Source: an uncultured Eubacteriales bacterium (GTDB lineage: Bacteria > Bacillota > Clostridia > Oscillospirales > Butyricicoccaceae). From it: 39,340 nucleotides of DNA. Made by a program: the position numbers and the translations under genes. The stretch covers positions 1-39,340 of the forward strand of contig CAKUAK010000009.1 in assembly GCA_934636325.1 (NCBI GenBank). Reading direction: 5' to 3'. Under the pieces are notes generated by a model, which worked only from the letters and a program-made list of their open reading frames with translations, had not been told where the DNA came from and searched no databases. Positions 1 through 9,183 of the stretch are shown here, piece by piece. Positions within the stretch are counted from its first letter, which is position 1. Every line of letters starts with the position of its first letter.

Positions 1-56
1 GATTTAGTCCGGCCTGCGGAAGGTTTGTATTATAGACTTTTTCAAAAACCGTATCA

Positions 57-80
57 GGGCAGCGCCTTACGGCGCTGCCC
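57..80. terminator. Bidirectional intrinsic terminator
   Basis: A perfect 10-bp stem (GGGCAGCGCC, loop TTAC, GGCGCTGCCC) lies 40 nt past the stop of the leftward carrier gene. Read leftward it is followed after a few bases by a T-rich stretch (GGTTTTTGAAAAAG), and rightward by TTGCTTTT, so it can serve both strands. It probably ends the kor-suc-carrier operon. The remaining bases 1-56 and 81-119 hold no gene that I can support. Confidence 0.75.
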
Positions 81-98
81 TTGCTTTTAATTCACATT

Positions 99-111
99 CC
101 ACAGGCTGTGG
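99..111. repeat. Palindrome CCACAGGCTGTGG, copy 1 of 3
   Basis: This copy extends to a 17-nt perfect inverted repeat (97-113, TTCCACAG-G-CTGTGGAA) just past the stop of the carrier gene. The same core recurs at 32651-32663 inside aroA and, with a C in the centre, at 39048-39060 inside the degenerate enolase-superfamily gene. Related arms flank other hairpins at 6340-6359 and 39189-39210. Its function is unknown. Confidence 0.5.
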
Positions 112-119
112 AAATTATT

Positions 120-1241
120 TTAGAACAATATGGCCATGAACTGGGCGCACAGAACAACGAAGATCAGTGCGACAGGATAGGTGGCGGCATAGGACGCGGC
201 CACGTTCTCTGTCCCGGATACCGTTATCAGGCTGCCCAGGGCGGGGGTACTGGTCATACCGCCGCATATGGCGCCGAGGTTATTGAGCAGGTCGAGCTTG
301 AGGGCATGCTTGGCCACCAGATAGCAGACTATCATCGGGACAAGTGTGATGGCCGCACCGGCAAAGAAGAGTCCGACGCCATGCTCTTTAAGGACCTCGA
401 CAAAGCCCGCACCGGCATTGATGCCTGCGCCCATAAGGAACACGACAAGGCCAAACTCACGCATGGTCTCGAGAGTACCTGTCGGGACTTTAAGCGAAAA
501 CTTTCCGATCTTTCCGAAGTGTCCGAAAAGGAGTCCGGTCAGAAGGGGGCCGCCCGATGTGCCGAGGCTGAAGGAGCCGCCGCCGGGCAGGGGGAGGGTG
601 ATGTCAGCGATGACAAGGCCGAGGATTATGGCCAGCGATATCGAAAGGAAGCCCGAACGCTCGAGCACCTTGAGGGGCTTGCCGGAAGCCGTCATGCCTT
701 CATCCTCCAGCGGGGGCAGGGAGATCTTCTTGACCTCTTCCTCCATATTGGCATGGGCCAGCTTGGGCAGCAGCTGGACAAAAAGGACGACGCCCAGAAC
801 GCCGAAGGGATAGGCTATGCCATAGCCGACCGAAGCAAGGTCGCTTCCGGTCGCCTCGATGGCGGCGGCCAGACCTGGCGTACTTGTCAGTGCGCCGGAG
901 AACATGCCGATGGCCAGCGGGGTGGGGATATTGAGCAGCTTCATGCCGATGATGGTGGTCGCGCCGCCGAGGACGATGACCAGCACGCCGAGCAGGATAT
1001 AGGCAAAGGCCTTGCTCTTAAAGTTGCGGAAGAACACCGGCCCGGCGATAAAGCCGACCGACACAACGAAGGCGATAAGGCCCAGGTTGCGCAGGATACC
1101 GGGAACGGTGAAGCCAAAATGACCGTAGATCAGGGCGACGATAAGCACGCCGGAAGAACCCAGCTGCAGGCCCTTTATTTTTATGCTTCCCAGAAGATAG
1201 CCCAGGGCTATGATCTGGAACATTATCATTAATTCGCTCAA
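120..1241 (-). CDS. AspT/YidE-family (AAE) transporter without RCK domains
   Basis: This 373-residue membrane protein has two homologous halves, each a run of hydrophobic helices carrying the family signature: GALTSTPGLAA in the first half and GGMTSTPALGS in the second. This is the duplicated layout of the aspartate:alanine exchanger family (TC 2.A.81). Classical members of about 540-560 residues carry TrkA-C/RCK domains between the halves. Here only a charged linker of about 40 residues is present. The start is a TTG with GAGGTG 7 nt upstream; the nearest ATG, four codons in, is too far from that site. It is the last gene of the kor-suc operon, 62 nt after sucD. I infer a carboxylate or amino-acid exchanger, perhaps exporting succinate or exchanging it for a precursor; the substrate cannot be read from sequence. 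Confidence 0.82.
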   Translation of the reverse strand: MSELMIMFQIIALGYLLGSIKIKGLQLGSSGVLIVALIYGHFGFTVPGILRNLGLIAFVVSVGFIAGPVFFRNFKSKAFAYILLGVLVIVLGGATTIIGMKLLNIPTPLAIGMFSGALTSTPGLAAAIEATGSDLASVGYGIAYPFGVLGVVLFVQLLPKLAHANMEEEVKKISLPPLEDEGMTASGKPLKVLERSGFLSISLAIILGLVIADITLPLPGGGSFSLGTSGGPLLTGLLFGHFGKIGKFSLKVPTGTLETMREFGLVVFLMGAGINAGAGFVEVLKEHGVGLFFAGAAITLVPMIVCYLVAKHALKLDLLNNLGAICGGMTSTPALGSLITVSGTENVAASYAATYPVALIFVVLCAQFMAILF

Positions 1242-1303
1242 AGCTCAGCACCTCTGATTATTTTATTTTTAATGCCGGGGGATGCGCGGAAATTGCGGGG
1301 CGA

Positions 1304-2212
1304 TCAGTCGATCAGGCACTTCTCGTAAAGGCCGGCCTTTTTAAGGGCCTCGACCATGAGGTCGCCGATCTTGCTCGTCGTTTCGGCAACACGGATGCCG
1401 TGGCTCTCAAGGACGGCCGTCTTGCCGGCGGCTGTGCCCTTGCCGCCCGAGATGATGGCGCCGGCATGACCCATGCGCTTTCCCGGAGGTGCTGTGCGTC
1501 CGGCGATAAAGGCGACGACAGGCTTTTCGGGCATATTCTCGGCTATCCAGGCGGCGGCTTCCTCTTCGCCGCTGCCGCCGATCTCGCCGATCATGACGAC
1601 GGCAAGGGTCTCGGAATCCTTGCTGAACTCGCGCATGACGTCGATGAAGTCGGTGCCCTTGACCGGGTCGCCGCCGATGCCGACGGCCGAGGTCTGGCCG
1701 AGGTTATGGGAGACCAGCTGGCTGACGGCTTCATATGTCAGGGTGCCGGAGCGGGATACGACGCCGATATGGCCCTTCTTGCAGATGGTGTTGGGGATGA
1801 TGCCCATCTTGCACTCGCCGGTCGTGATAAGGCCGGGGCAGTTGGGTCCGATGAGGCGGGTCTTTTTGCCCTTCATATAGTTCTTAACGCGGACCATATC
1901 AAGGATTGGGATGCCCTCTGTGATGCAGACGACAAGATCCAGCTCGGCGTCGACGGCCTCGAGGATAGAGTCGGCGGCAAATGCGGGGGGAACATAGATG
2001 ATCGAGGCGTTGGCCTGTGTCGCGGCGACGGCCTCTTTGACGGTATTGAATACCGGGATATTGTCGAGGACGGTCGTGCCGCCCTTGCCGGGTGTGACGC
2101 CGCCGACGATATTTGTGCCGTAATCCAGCATCTGCTGGCTGTGGAAGAGGCCCTGTCCGCCGGTGATGCCCTGGACGATGACCCTTGTGTCCTTATTTAT
2201 CAAAATACTCAT
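1304..2212 (-). CDS. sucD: Succinyl-CoA synthetase (ADP-forming) alpha subunit
   Basis: SucD binds CoA and carries the phosphorylated histidine of succinyl-CoA synthetase, which converts succinyl-CoA + ADP (or GDP) + Pi to succinate + nucleoside triphosphate + CoA in the cytoplasm. The 302-residue protein is near the usual 290. It has the CoA-binding Rossmann start (VQGITGGQG), IGPNCPG, and the active-site His in GHAGAIISGGKGTA near residue 250. The ATG has GGAG about 10 nt upstream. It lies 49 nt after sucC in one operon with kor genes, so here it most likely makes ATP from succinyl-CoA produced by the 2-oxoacid oxidoreductase and not as part of a complete oxidative TCA cycle. The length and all key motifs appear intact. 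Confidence 0.95.
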   Translation of the reverse strand: MSILINKDTRVIVQGITGGQGLFHSQQMLDYGTNIVGGVTPGKGGTTVLDNIPVFNTVKEAVAATQANASIIYVPPAFAADSILEAVDAELDLVVCITEGIPILDMVRVKNYMKGKKTRLIGPNCPGLITTGECKMGIIPNTICKKGHIGVVSRSGTLTYEAVSQLVSHNLGQTSAVGIGGDPVKGTDFIDVMREFSKDSETLAVVMIGEIGGSGEEEAAAWIAENMPEKPVVAFIAGRTAPPGKRMGHAGAIISGGKGTAAGKTAVLESHGIRVAETTSKIGDLMVEALKKAGLYEKCLID

Positions 2213-2261
2213 AATTCTGATGCTCCAATCTTACTCTGTTCGGTATCTCGAATATGGCGCG

Positions 2262-3425
<1,164 letters not shown>

Positions 3426-3507
3426 TTGGAAACCATGCCTTTCTTTATAAAGTACAAAACCGACAGACGCAAGCGGGATGCCCCGCTGCGCCTGCCGTTT
3501 CTTCACA

Positions 3508-4047
3508 TTATTTTATGAGCTTTCTGCCCTCGGACAGAGCCAGCATATTGAGCTTCTCGGTGCCCTTGGGGATATGCATGAGAACAGCCTTCTCGAGGAT
3601 ATCCTCGGGCGCGATGCCAAGGACCTCGTTGATGGCTGCGACGGCGACGATATTGGCCGTCATGGCGCGGCCGACAACATCGGTGGCCGTGCTGAGGATG
3701 GGTATCCGGACGACCTTGTGTCCGGCCAGCTTTTCGGGCGCGGGCATTTCAAGGCTCGAGTCGATCATGATGACGGCGTCGGGCGCGACATCGGGCAGGT
3801 ACTTATCCAGCGACTGCTGTGTAAGGGCCAGCAGGAAGGAGGCGTGCTCTACCTTTGTATAATGGATCCTGTGGTCGTCGACAACGACCTCGGCCTTGCA
3901 CATGCCGCCCCTGGCCTCGGGGCCATAGGACTGGGACTGTGCGACGGCCTTGCCGGCCATATACGCAGCCTCGGCAAGGATGACGGTGGCAAGGACTACA
4001 CCCTGTCCGCCCGATCCCGCAAGGCGAATTTCGCAGCGGTTGCTCAT
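3508..4047 (-). CDS. korC: 2-oxoacid:ferredoxin oxidoreductase gamma subunit (KorC type)
   Basis: This 179-residue protein matches the gamma (POR/KOR catalytic-gamma) family: the N-terminal GSGGQGVVLATVILAEAA and the SQSYGPEARGGMCKAEVV motif, which contact CoA in this enzyme class. It overlaps korB by ATGA, so the subunits are translationally coupled. With KorA, KorB and KorD it forms a four-subunit enzyme that decarboxylates a 2-oxoacid to the acyl-CoA and reduces ferredoxin. The choice of 2-oxoglutarate rests on co-transcription with sucC and sucD; branched-chain 2-oxoacids cannot be excluded from sequence alone. Confidence 0.92.
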   Translation of the reverse strand: MSNRCEIRLAGSGGQGVVLATVILAEAAYMAGKAVAQSQSYGPEARGGMCKAEVVVDDHRIHYTKVEHASFLLALTQQSLDKYLPDVAPDAVIMIDSSLEMPAPEKLAGHKVVRIPILSTATDVVGRAMTANIVAVAAINEVLGIAPEDILEKAVLMHIPKGTEKLNMLALSEGRKLIK

Positions 4048-4865
4048 TTCGTTCCACCTACCCTTTCGATCAGCTTCTGGTACTCGGCGGTGTATTCAGG
4101 CTTCTCGTTATGAGAAAGCTCGCCGATGATCAGCTTGCCCTTCTTCTCTTCCTCTGTCATGGAGGCGGCCTTCTTGACATCGACGCTGTTGTCGCGCTGC
4201 CACTTCATCATATCGACGGCGCTGCCCTTCTTGTTCTTGCGGCCGTAATATGTGGGGCATACGCTGACGCAGTCGATGACCGAGAAGCCCTTGTTCTTTA
4301 TGCCGTTTTCGATCAGCTTGACCGTCTGGGGCACATGATATGCCGTTCCGCGGGCCGTATAGGTGGCCCCGGCAGCCTCGGCAAGGCGGGGAATATCAAA
4401 GGCCATGTCGATGTTGCCGTAGGGGGCGGTCGTGCCGAAATCTCCGGTCGGGGTCGTCGGCGAATACTGTCCGCCGGTCATGCCGTAGATATTGTTGTTG
4501 AAAACGACGACCGTAAGGTCGATGTTTCGGCGGCAGGCGTGGATAAGATGGTTGCCGCCGATGGCTGCGGCGTCGCCGTCGCCGGTGATGACGATGACAT
4601 GAAGCTCGGGGTTGGCCAGCTTTATGCCTGTGGCAAAGGCGATAGCCCTGCCGTGTGTCGTATGTATGGTATCAAAGTCCATGTATCCGGCGGCGCGGGA
4701 GGAGCAGCCGATACCCGAGACGATGCAGACCTTATGCTTGTCGAGGCCGAGATTGTCGATGGCCTGGGCCACGTCGTGCATCAGTATGCCATGACCGCAG
4801 CCGGGGCACCAGATGTGCGGCAGCTTGGACTGGCGGAAGTATTTTTCAATAAGCTGGCTGGCCAT
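4044..4865 (-). CDS. korB: 2-oxoacid:ferredoxin oxidoreductase beta subunit (thiamine diphosphate)
   Basis: The 273-residue beta subunit binds thiamine diphosphate and the proximal cluster. CPGCGHG near residue 21 supplies cluster ligands. GDGDAAAIGGNHLIHACRR (about residues 95-113) followed by NNNIYGMTGGQ is the Mg-ThDP motif typical of KOR/VOR-type enzymes. A further Cys (VSVCPTYYG) lies near residue 205. The start codon overlaps the korA stop as TAATG, and the 3' end overlaps korC as ATGA. Length and motifs are complete. This is the catalytic centre for decarboxylation of the 2-oxoacid substrate. Confidence 0.94.
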   Translation of the reverse strand: MASQLIEKYFRQSKLPHIWCPGCGHGILMHDVAQAIDNLGLDKHKVCIVSGIGCSSRAAGYMDFDTIHTTHGRAIAFATGIKLANPELHVIVITGDGDAAAIGGNHLIHACRRNIDLTVVVFNNNIYGMTGGQYSPTTPTGDFGTTAPYGNIDMAFDIPRLAEAAGATYTARGTAYHVPQTVKLIENGIKNKGFSVIDCVSVCPTYYGRKNKKGSAVDMMKWQRDNSVDVKKAASMTEEEKKGKLIIGELSHNEKPEYTAEYQKLIERVGGTK

Positions 4866-6007
4866 TATTTGATCACCTCTTTAAGCTTTTCGACGATCTC
4901 GTCGGGTTTGATGACCGTGCCGTCGATCTTGCCCAGATGGGATACGCCGCAGTTTGCGCCGGCAATGCGCTGGACCTCCAGCAGCAGCTGGCCGTCGTTA
5001 TGCTCGACAACAAGAATATGCTTTACCTTTTTCGAGAGCTCTTCGATCTGCTTCTCGGGGAAGGGCCAGATGGTGACGGCGCGGAACATGCCGACCTTCA
5101 TGCCCTCTTCGCGGGCCTTGTCGATGGCGCCCATGACGCTTCTGGCGGCGCCGCCGAAGGTGAACACGGCGACTTCGGCGTCGTCGAGATACTCTGTATC
5201 CCATGTGACGATATCGTCAAGGTTCTTTTCGATCTTATCGAGCATGCGGCGCAGGGACTTGCCTGCGACAGGGGTCGAGTTGGTGGGGAAGCCCTCGCCG
5301 TCGTGGCTCAGGCCGGTGATGTTATAGCCTACGCCGTGGCCGAAGGGGGTCATCTTGGGGACCAGCTGGCCTTCGTCCATCTGATAGGGATGGCGGGCCC
5401 TCTCGGGATCCTCCCAGACCTCACGGTCGATTATCTCGAGCTCCTCGCGGGGGATGAGCTCGACGCCCTCGCGCAGATGGCCGACGATCTCGTCCATCAG
5501 CAGTATGACAGGGGTGTGGTATTTTTCCGAAAGATTGAAGGCGCGGACGGTCAGGTTATATGTCTCCTGAACGCTGGAGGGCGAGATGACGATGATCGGA
5601 TGATCGCCGTGGGTGCCCCAGCGTGTCTGCATGACGTCGCCCTGAGAGGGGGAGGTCGGCAGGCCGGTCGACGGACCGCTGCGCTGTACGTTTACGATAA
5701 CGACGGGGATCTCGGCCATTGCGGCATAGCCGATATTCTCCTGCTTGAGGGAGAAGCCCGGGCCGGAGGTGGCCGTCATGGCCTTTACGCCGGCGACCGA
5801 CGCGCCGATAGCGGCGGCCATACCGCCGATCTCGTCCTCCATCTGGATGAACTTACCGCCGACCTGGGGCAGGCGGACGGCCGAGTTTTCGGCGATCTCT
5901 GTCGAGGGGGTGATAGGATAACCGGAATAGAAGCGCATGCCGGCGGCGATAGCGCCCTCGACGCAGGCTTCGTTACCCTGAAGCAGAGCAAAACGTTTTT
6001 CGGCCAT
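4865..6007 (-). CDS. korA: 2-oxoacid:ferredoxin oxidoreductase alpha subunit
   Basis: The 380-residue alpha subunit has the pyrimidine-binding domain I at the N-terminus (GNEACVEGAIAAG, then YSGYPITPSTEI). A conserved TSGPGFSLKQENIGYA segment follows near residue 80, and the transketolase-C-like domain II ends near ILVVEHNDGQLLLEVQ. The size fits KorA rather than fused pyruvate enzymes of about 1,170 residues. It begins at an ATG overlapping the korD stop (TAATG) and ends overlapping korB by one base. It pairs with KorB to build the ThDP site. No truncation or odd residue was noticed. Confidence 0.94.
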   Translation of the reverse strand: MAEKRFALLQGNEACVEGAIAAGMRFYSGYPITPSTEIAENSAVRLPQVGGKFIQMEDEIGGMAAAIGASVAGVKAMTATSGPGFSLKQENIGYAAMAEIPVVIVNVQRSGPSTGLPTSPSQGDVMQTRWGTHGDHPIIVISPSSVQETYNLTVRAFNLSEKYHTPVILLMDEIVGHLREGVELIPREELEIIDREVWEDPERARHPYQMDEGQLVPKMTPFGHGVGYNITGLSHDGEGFPTNSTPVAGKSLRRMLDKIEKNLDDIVTWDTEYLDDAEVAVFTFGGAARSVMGAIDKAREEGMKVGMFRAVTIWPFPEKQIEELSKKVKHILVVEHNDGQLLLEVQRIAGANCGVSHLGKIDGTVIKPDEIVEKLKEVIK

Positions 6008-6225
6008 TATTCTTCACCTTCTTTTACAAGATAGACAGCATAGTCAGGACATCTCATTTCACACAGACCGCACCCGATACAGCTTTCAGGCTGTGCGGCG
6101 ACGATCTTCTGGTTCTCAAGCTTGAGAACACCCGCGGGACAGAAGGCAACGCATATTCCGCAGCCCTTGCACCATTCGGGTTTCACGCAAAGCTTCTTCT
6201 TTGAATTAGCCACTTGGTTGTACAC
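6007..6225 (-). CDS. korD: 2-oxoacid oxidoreductase delta subunit, 2x[4Fe-4S] ferredoxin
   Basis: This small electron-transfer subunit has two complete cluster motifs, CKGCGICVAFCP and CIGCGLCEMRCP, in at most 72 residues. It carries electrons from KorA/KorB to free ferredoxin. It is the first gene of the operon. The first in-frame start is a GTG at 6225, but AGGGG lies only one base before it. A second GTG at 6213 (residue 5) sits 11 nt after the same AGGGG and may be the true start. The leader from the predicted promoter is about 60-70 nt. Downstream korA overlaps by TAATG. Confidence 0.93.
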   Translation of the reverse strand: MYNQVANSKKKLCVKPEWCKGCGICVAFCPAGVLKLENQKIVAAQPESCIGCGLCEMRCPDYAVYLVKEGEE

Positions 6226-6260
6226 CCCTGTTCTAAATCTCCGTTAAATAGTTGTCGATA

Positions 6261-6275
6261 TTACAATTAATGTAA
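6261..6275. promoter_or_regulatory. LysR-type T-N11-A palindrome in the kor leader
   Basis: TTACAATTAATGTAA is a perfect inverted repeat (TTACA, 5-nt centre, TGTAA). It contains the T-N11-A signature of LysR-family binding sites and lies between the divergent lysR and korD genes. It sits just downstream of the predicted kor start point, about 100 nt upstream of the lysR start point. A second small palindrome, ATGAATTCAT, is at 6282-6291. Binding by the neighbouring regulator is inferred. Confidence 0.5.
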
Positions 6276-6289
6276 AAACCTATGAATTC

Positions 6290-6317
6290 ATTGTATCATT
6301 CGACCCCTTTAAATCAA
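6290..6317 (-). promoter_or_regulatory. Predicted promoter of the kor-suc operon
   Basis: On the minus strand TTGATT (6317-6312) and TACAAT (6295-6290) are separated by 16 nt, a good sigma-A pair. Transcription would begin near 6283, leaving about 60-70 nt of leader before korD. No further promoter of similar quality was seen inside the seven-gene run. Confidence 0.6.
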
Positions 6318-6336
6318 AACATTTATTATATGGACT

Positions 6337-6365
6337 TTGCCACAGCCTTAAAGCTGTGGTATAAT
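6337..6365 (+). promoter_or_regulatory. lysR promoter with palindromic operator in its spacer
   Basis: TTGCCA (6337-6342) and a perfect TATAAT (6360-6365) are 17 nt apart. The inverted repeat CCACAGC-N6-GCTGTGG (6340-6359) occupies the spacer from the end of the -35 to the base before the -10. A protein bound there would block RNA polymerase, so it is a candidate autoregulatory or separate-repressor site. Confidence 0.65.
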
Positions 6366-6432
6366 AAAATTAAATAAAAAGTTGGGTTGTTTGTTGTAGA
6401 AAAACACGGGAATCAATCGCGGAGGCCGAGAA

Positions 6433-7392
6433 ATGAACTTTTTGAACCTTGAATACTTCCTTGTCGTCGCCGAAGAACAGAACATAACCCGGGCTGCGCA
6501 GCGCCTTTATATCTCACAGCAGTCGCTGAGCAACCATATCAGGCGGCTTGAAAAGGATTTCGATACCAAGCTTTTTGAGCGCACGCCGACCATGTCCCTT
6601 ACATACTCGGGGAAGAAGCTGGCCCGGGCCGCCGAGCAGATACTTGCCATCAAGCGGCAGGTGACGGTCGAGATCGACGATATCAACCATCATCGCCGGG
6701 GCAATATACGTGTCGGGATCTCCCACACCCGCGGGCGTGTCCTGCTGCCCGATATCCTGCCCGGATTCAAAAAGGCCTATCCCTATGTTGAGCTGTCGGT
6801 CGTCGAGGGCAACACGGTCGAGCTGTGCGACAGGATCTCTCACGGCGAGATCGACCTTATGATCGACTTCGCCCCCATCATGGTAAGCGATATCATAACC
6901 GTCCCCATCATGACCGAGCGCCTTTTTATCTGTATACCCAAATGGATAATAAAAGAACACTTTCCCGGCCTTTCCTCCGATATGATCGCCGCCAAGATGG
7001 CCGCGGCCGCCGTCGATGATTTCATCAGCTATCCCTTCCTTATGATGACGCCGGGCAACCAGGTCAGGATAATGCTCGACAAGCTCTTCGTTCAGGAGGG
7101 GCTGATCCCCCGCATAGCCCTCGAGACAGAAAACATCGAGACCCTTCTGGCCCTCTGCATAAAGGGCATGGGGATAACCTTTTATCCCGAGCTTTTCGTC
7201 CGCAACCTGGGCCTGCCCTTTAAACAGCCTGTGGAAAACGGCGAGGTCAGCTTCTTCCCGCTGAGCGATCCGATAACCATGGGCCAGCTGGTCATCGGCT
7301 ATCGCCAGAACATGTATGTCTCCGACGTCACGCGGAACTTCATCGACTTCGTCCAGACGACCTACGGCTCTTCCTTCTTTTCGATCAAATAG
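6433..7392 (+). CDS. LysR-family transcriptional regulator
   Basis: This 319-residue protein has the standard N-terminal winged helix (FLVVAEEQNITRAAQRLYIS, then QQSLSNHIRRLEKDF, about residues 10-50). A LysR substrate-binding domain fills roughly residues 90-300. The ATG has GGAGG 7 nt upstream. It is transcribed away from the kor-suc-carrier operon across a 207-nt region holding both promoters, a T-N11-A palindrome and an operator-like repeat. By the usual LysR layout it probably controls that operon in response to a small molecule, perhaps 2-oxoglutarate or another carboxylate. The ligand is not deducible. The gene ends at its own terminator. Confidence 0.9.
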   Translation: MNFLNLEYFLVVAEEQNITRAAQRLYISQQSLSNHIRRLEKDFDTKLFERTPTMSLTYSGKKLARAAEQILAIKRQVTVEIDDINHHRRGNIRVGISHTRGRVLLPDILPGFKKAYPYVELSVVEGNTVELCDRISHGEIDLMIDFAPIMVSDIITVPIMTERLFICIPKWIIKEHFPGLSSDMIAAKMAAAAVDDFISYPFLMMTPGNQVRIMLDKLFVQEGLIPRIALETENIETLLALCIKGMGITFYPELFVRNLGLPFKQPVENGEVSFFPLSDPITMGQLVIGYRQNMYVSDVTRNFIDFVQTTYGSSFFSIK

Positions 7393-7395
7393 CAA

Positions 7396-7420
7396 AAGCC
7401 CCGGGCGCTGCCCGGGGCTT
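7396..7420. terminator. Bidirectional terminator between lysR and the hydrogenase gene
   Basis: An 11-bp perfect stem (AAGCCCCGGGC, loop GCT, GCCCGGGGCTT) lies 4 nt after the lysR stop and 15 nt past the leftward hydrogenase stop. Leftward it runs into TTTTGCTATTTG and rightward into ATTTATC, so it can end both convergent transcripts. Confidence 0.85.
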
Positions 7421-7434
7421 ATTTATCATATCCT

Positions 7435-9183
7435 TTATTTTTTCGGGCCGGTCGGCATCTGCCATGCGTTATGGTCGGTATGAAGAAGCCTATGGGCCTT
7501 ATGGGACAGGGGACGCTCAAGGTATTCCTCATAGAGCTTCTTGACGTCGGGGTTGCGGTGAGAGAACCGGATGTCGGCGTCCTTATCGAGGAAATAGAGG
7601 GTCTTGCCGCGGGTAAAGGCCATCTCCTCTCCATCGTGGATCGGCTGTCCGCCGCCGCCGACGCATCCGCCGGGGCATGCCATGACCTCGACGAAATCAT
7701 AGTGCTTTTCGCCGTTCTCGATGGCGTCGATCAGCCTTCTGGTATTGCCCAGGCCGCTTACTACGGCCGCCTTGACAGTTGTACCGGCAATGGTTATCTC
7801 GGCCTCGGTGACGCCGAAATCGCCGCTCTTTGCCCTGACGATATTGAAGGCGTCGGGCTCGGGGTCGCGGCCGGTCAGCATGTAATGGGCGGTGCGAAGG
7901 GCCGCTTCCATAACTCCGCCGGTGGCGCCGAAGATGACGCCCGCACCGCTGGCCTCGCGCATAAGGCTGTCGAAGGGGATATTCTCAAGGGATACGGGGT
8001 CGATATGGGACGAGCGCAGCATACGCACCAGCTCGCGGGTCGTCAGGACGATATCGACGTCATGGCCGGCGTATTCGCCGTAGTAGAGCTCCATATTGCT
8101 CTCGCCCTTCTTGGCGATGCAGGGCATGATCGAAACGGTGACGATATCCTCGGGCGCGACGCCGATCGACTGTGCGAAATAGGTTTTCATAACAGCGCCG
8201 AACATCTGCTGGGGCGACTTGGCGGTCGACAGGCAGGATGTCAGGTGGGGATACTGTGATTTGATAAAACGTACCCAGCCCGGGCAGCAGGATGTGAACA
8301 TCGGCCTTTGCCTTGTCTGGCCGCGGGAGAAGCGGTCGATGAACTCGCTGGCCTCTTCCATGATGGTCAGGTCGGCGGTGAATACCGTGTCAAAGACATA
8401 GTCGGCGCCCATCTGCTTTAATGCGTCGGCCACCTTGCCGATGGGGGCCTCTGCCGGGGTCAGGCCGAAATACTCGGCCCACGCGGTGCGGATGGCCGGG
8501 GCGATCTGGAATACGACCGTCTTTTTGGGGTCGGCCATGGCGGCCCATACCTTTTCGGTGTCGTCGCGCTCGCGCAGAGCGCCGACCGGACAGTGGGTGA
8601 CGCACTGGCCGCAGAGGGCACACTCCGACTCGTTTATCGTCCGCCCGCCCGAAACATTTACGGTCGACATCGTGCCGGTCGATTCAAGCTGCCATATACC
8701 GAGGCCCTGGATCTTTTCGCAGATCTGGACACACCTCATGCACTTTATGCATTTTGCTGAGTCCTTTATAAGCGGGAATTTGCTGTCCCAGGGTATACGC
8801 TCGATAATCTCGGGGTAGGGGACATCATATATATTGAGATCATTGGCTATCTTCTGTAGGCTGCAATTTCCCGAGCGGACACATGTCGCACATTTGCTGT
8901 CATGCTCCGAGAGCATAAGCTGAACCGTCCTGCGGCGGTCGTTGCGGACCTTGGGGCTGTTGGTGTGGACGATCATGCCCTCTTCGACCGTGTTGTTGCA
9001 GGAGGTAACAAGGCGCTCGCGCCCCTCTACCTCCACGACACAGACGCGGCAGGCGGCGATCTCGTTTATATCCTTTAAATAGCAGAGATGCGGGATCGTT
9101 ATCCCGGCATCCGACGCCGCCTTCATGATGGTCGTGCCCTCGGGGGCTGTGACGGTCTTATTATCTATTTTAAGAGTTACCAT
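7435..9183 (-). CDS. hydA: [FeFe]-hydrogenase, group A, NuoG-like N-terminus
   Basis: The 582-residue cytoplasmic hydrogenase reversibly makes H2 from protons. The N-terminus is a [2Fe-2S] domain (four Cys within about residues 30-60), then a His-Cys3 cluster motif near residue 95 (HDSKCATCVRSGNC). Two [4Fe-4S] motifs follow (CIKCMRCVQIC, CALCGQCVTHCP, about residues 140-195). The H-cluster signatures are all present: TSCCPGW (L1), MPCIAKK (L2) and MACPGGCVGGGGQP (L3). A short small-subunit-like tail ends the protein. The start MVTLKIDNKTV is chosen because it begins the [2Fe-2S] fold; an upstream in-frame start at 9279 would add 32 unrelated residues inside the preceding gene. It overlaps that gene by 7 nt, implying a two-protein enzyme. 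Maturases HydE, HydF and HydG are not in this window. Confidence 0.95.
   Translation of the reverse strand: MVTLKIDNKTVTAPEGTTIMKAASDAGITIPHLCYLKDINEIAACRVCVVEVEGRERLVTSCNNTVEEGMIVHTNSPKVRNDRRRTVQLMLSEHDSKCATCVRSGNCSLQKIANDLNIYDVPYPEIIERIPWDSKFPLIKDSAKCIKCMRCVQICEKIQGLGIWQLESTGTMSTVNVSGGRTINESECALCGQCVTHCPVGALRERDDTEKVWAAMADPKKTVVFQIAPAIRTAWAEYFGLTPAEAPIGKVADALKQMGADYVFDTVFTADLTIMEEASEFIDRFSRGQTRQRPMFTSCCPGWVRFIKSQYPHLTSCLSTAKSPQQMFGAVMKTYFAQSIGVAPEDIVTVSIMPCIAKKGESNMELYYGEYAGHDVDIVLTTRELVRMLRSSHIDPVSLENIPFDSLMREASGAGVIFGATGGVMEAALRTAHYMLTGRDPEPDAFNIVRAKSGDFGVTEAEITIAGTTVKAAVVSGLGNTRRLIDAIENGEKHYDFVEVMACPGGCVGGGGQPIHDGEEMAFTRGKTLYFLDKDADIRFSHRNPDVKKLYEEYLERPLSHKAHRLLHTDHNAWQMPTGPKK

Noticed and set aside
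3426..3506. N-terminal extension of SucC from 3506
   Set aside because: The extra 27 residues are not part of the family, whereas ATG at 3425 gives the conserved MKIHEYQ start and normal length.
7900..8300. Damaged hydrogenase active site
   Set aside because: The L2 motif reads MPCIAKK, not the common MPCTSKK, but its Cys and Lys ligands are present and L1 and L3 are intact, so it is a natural variant.
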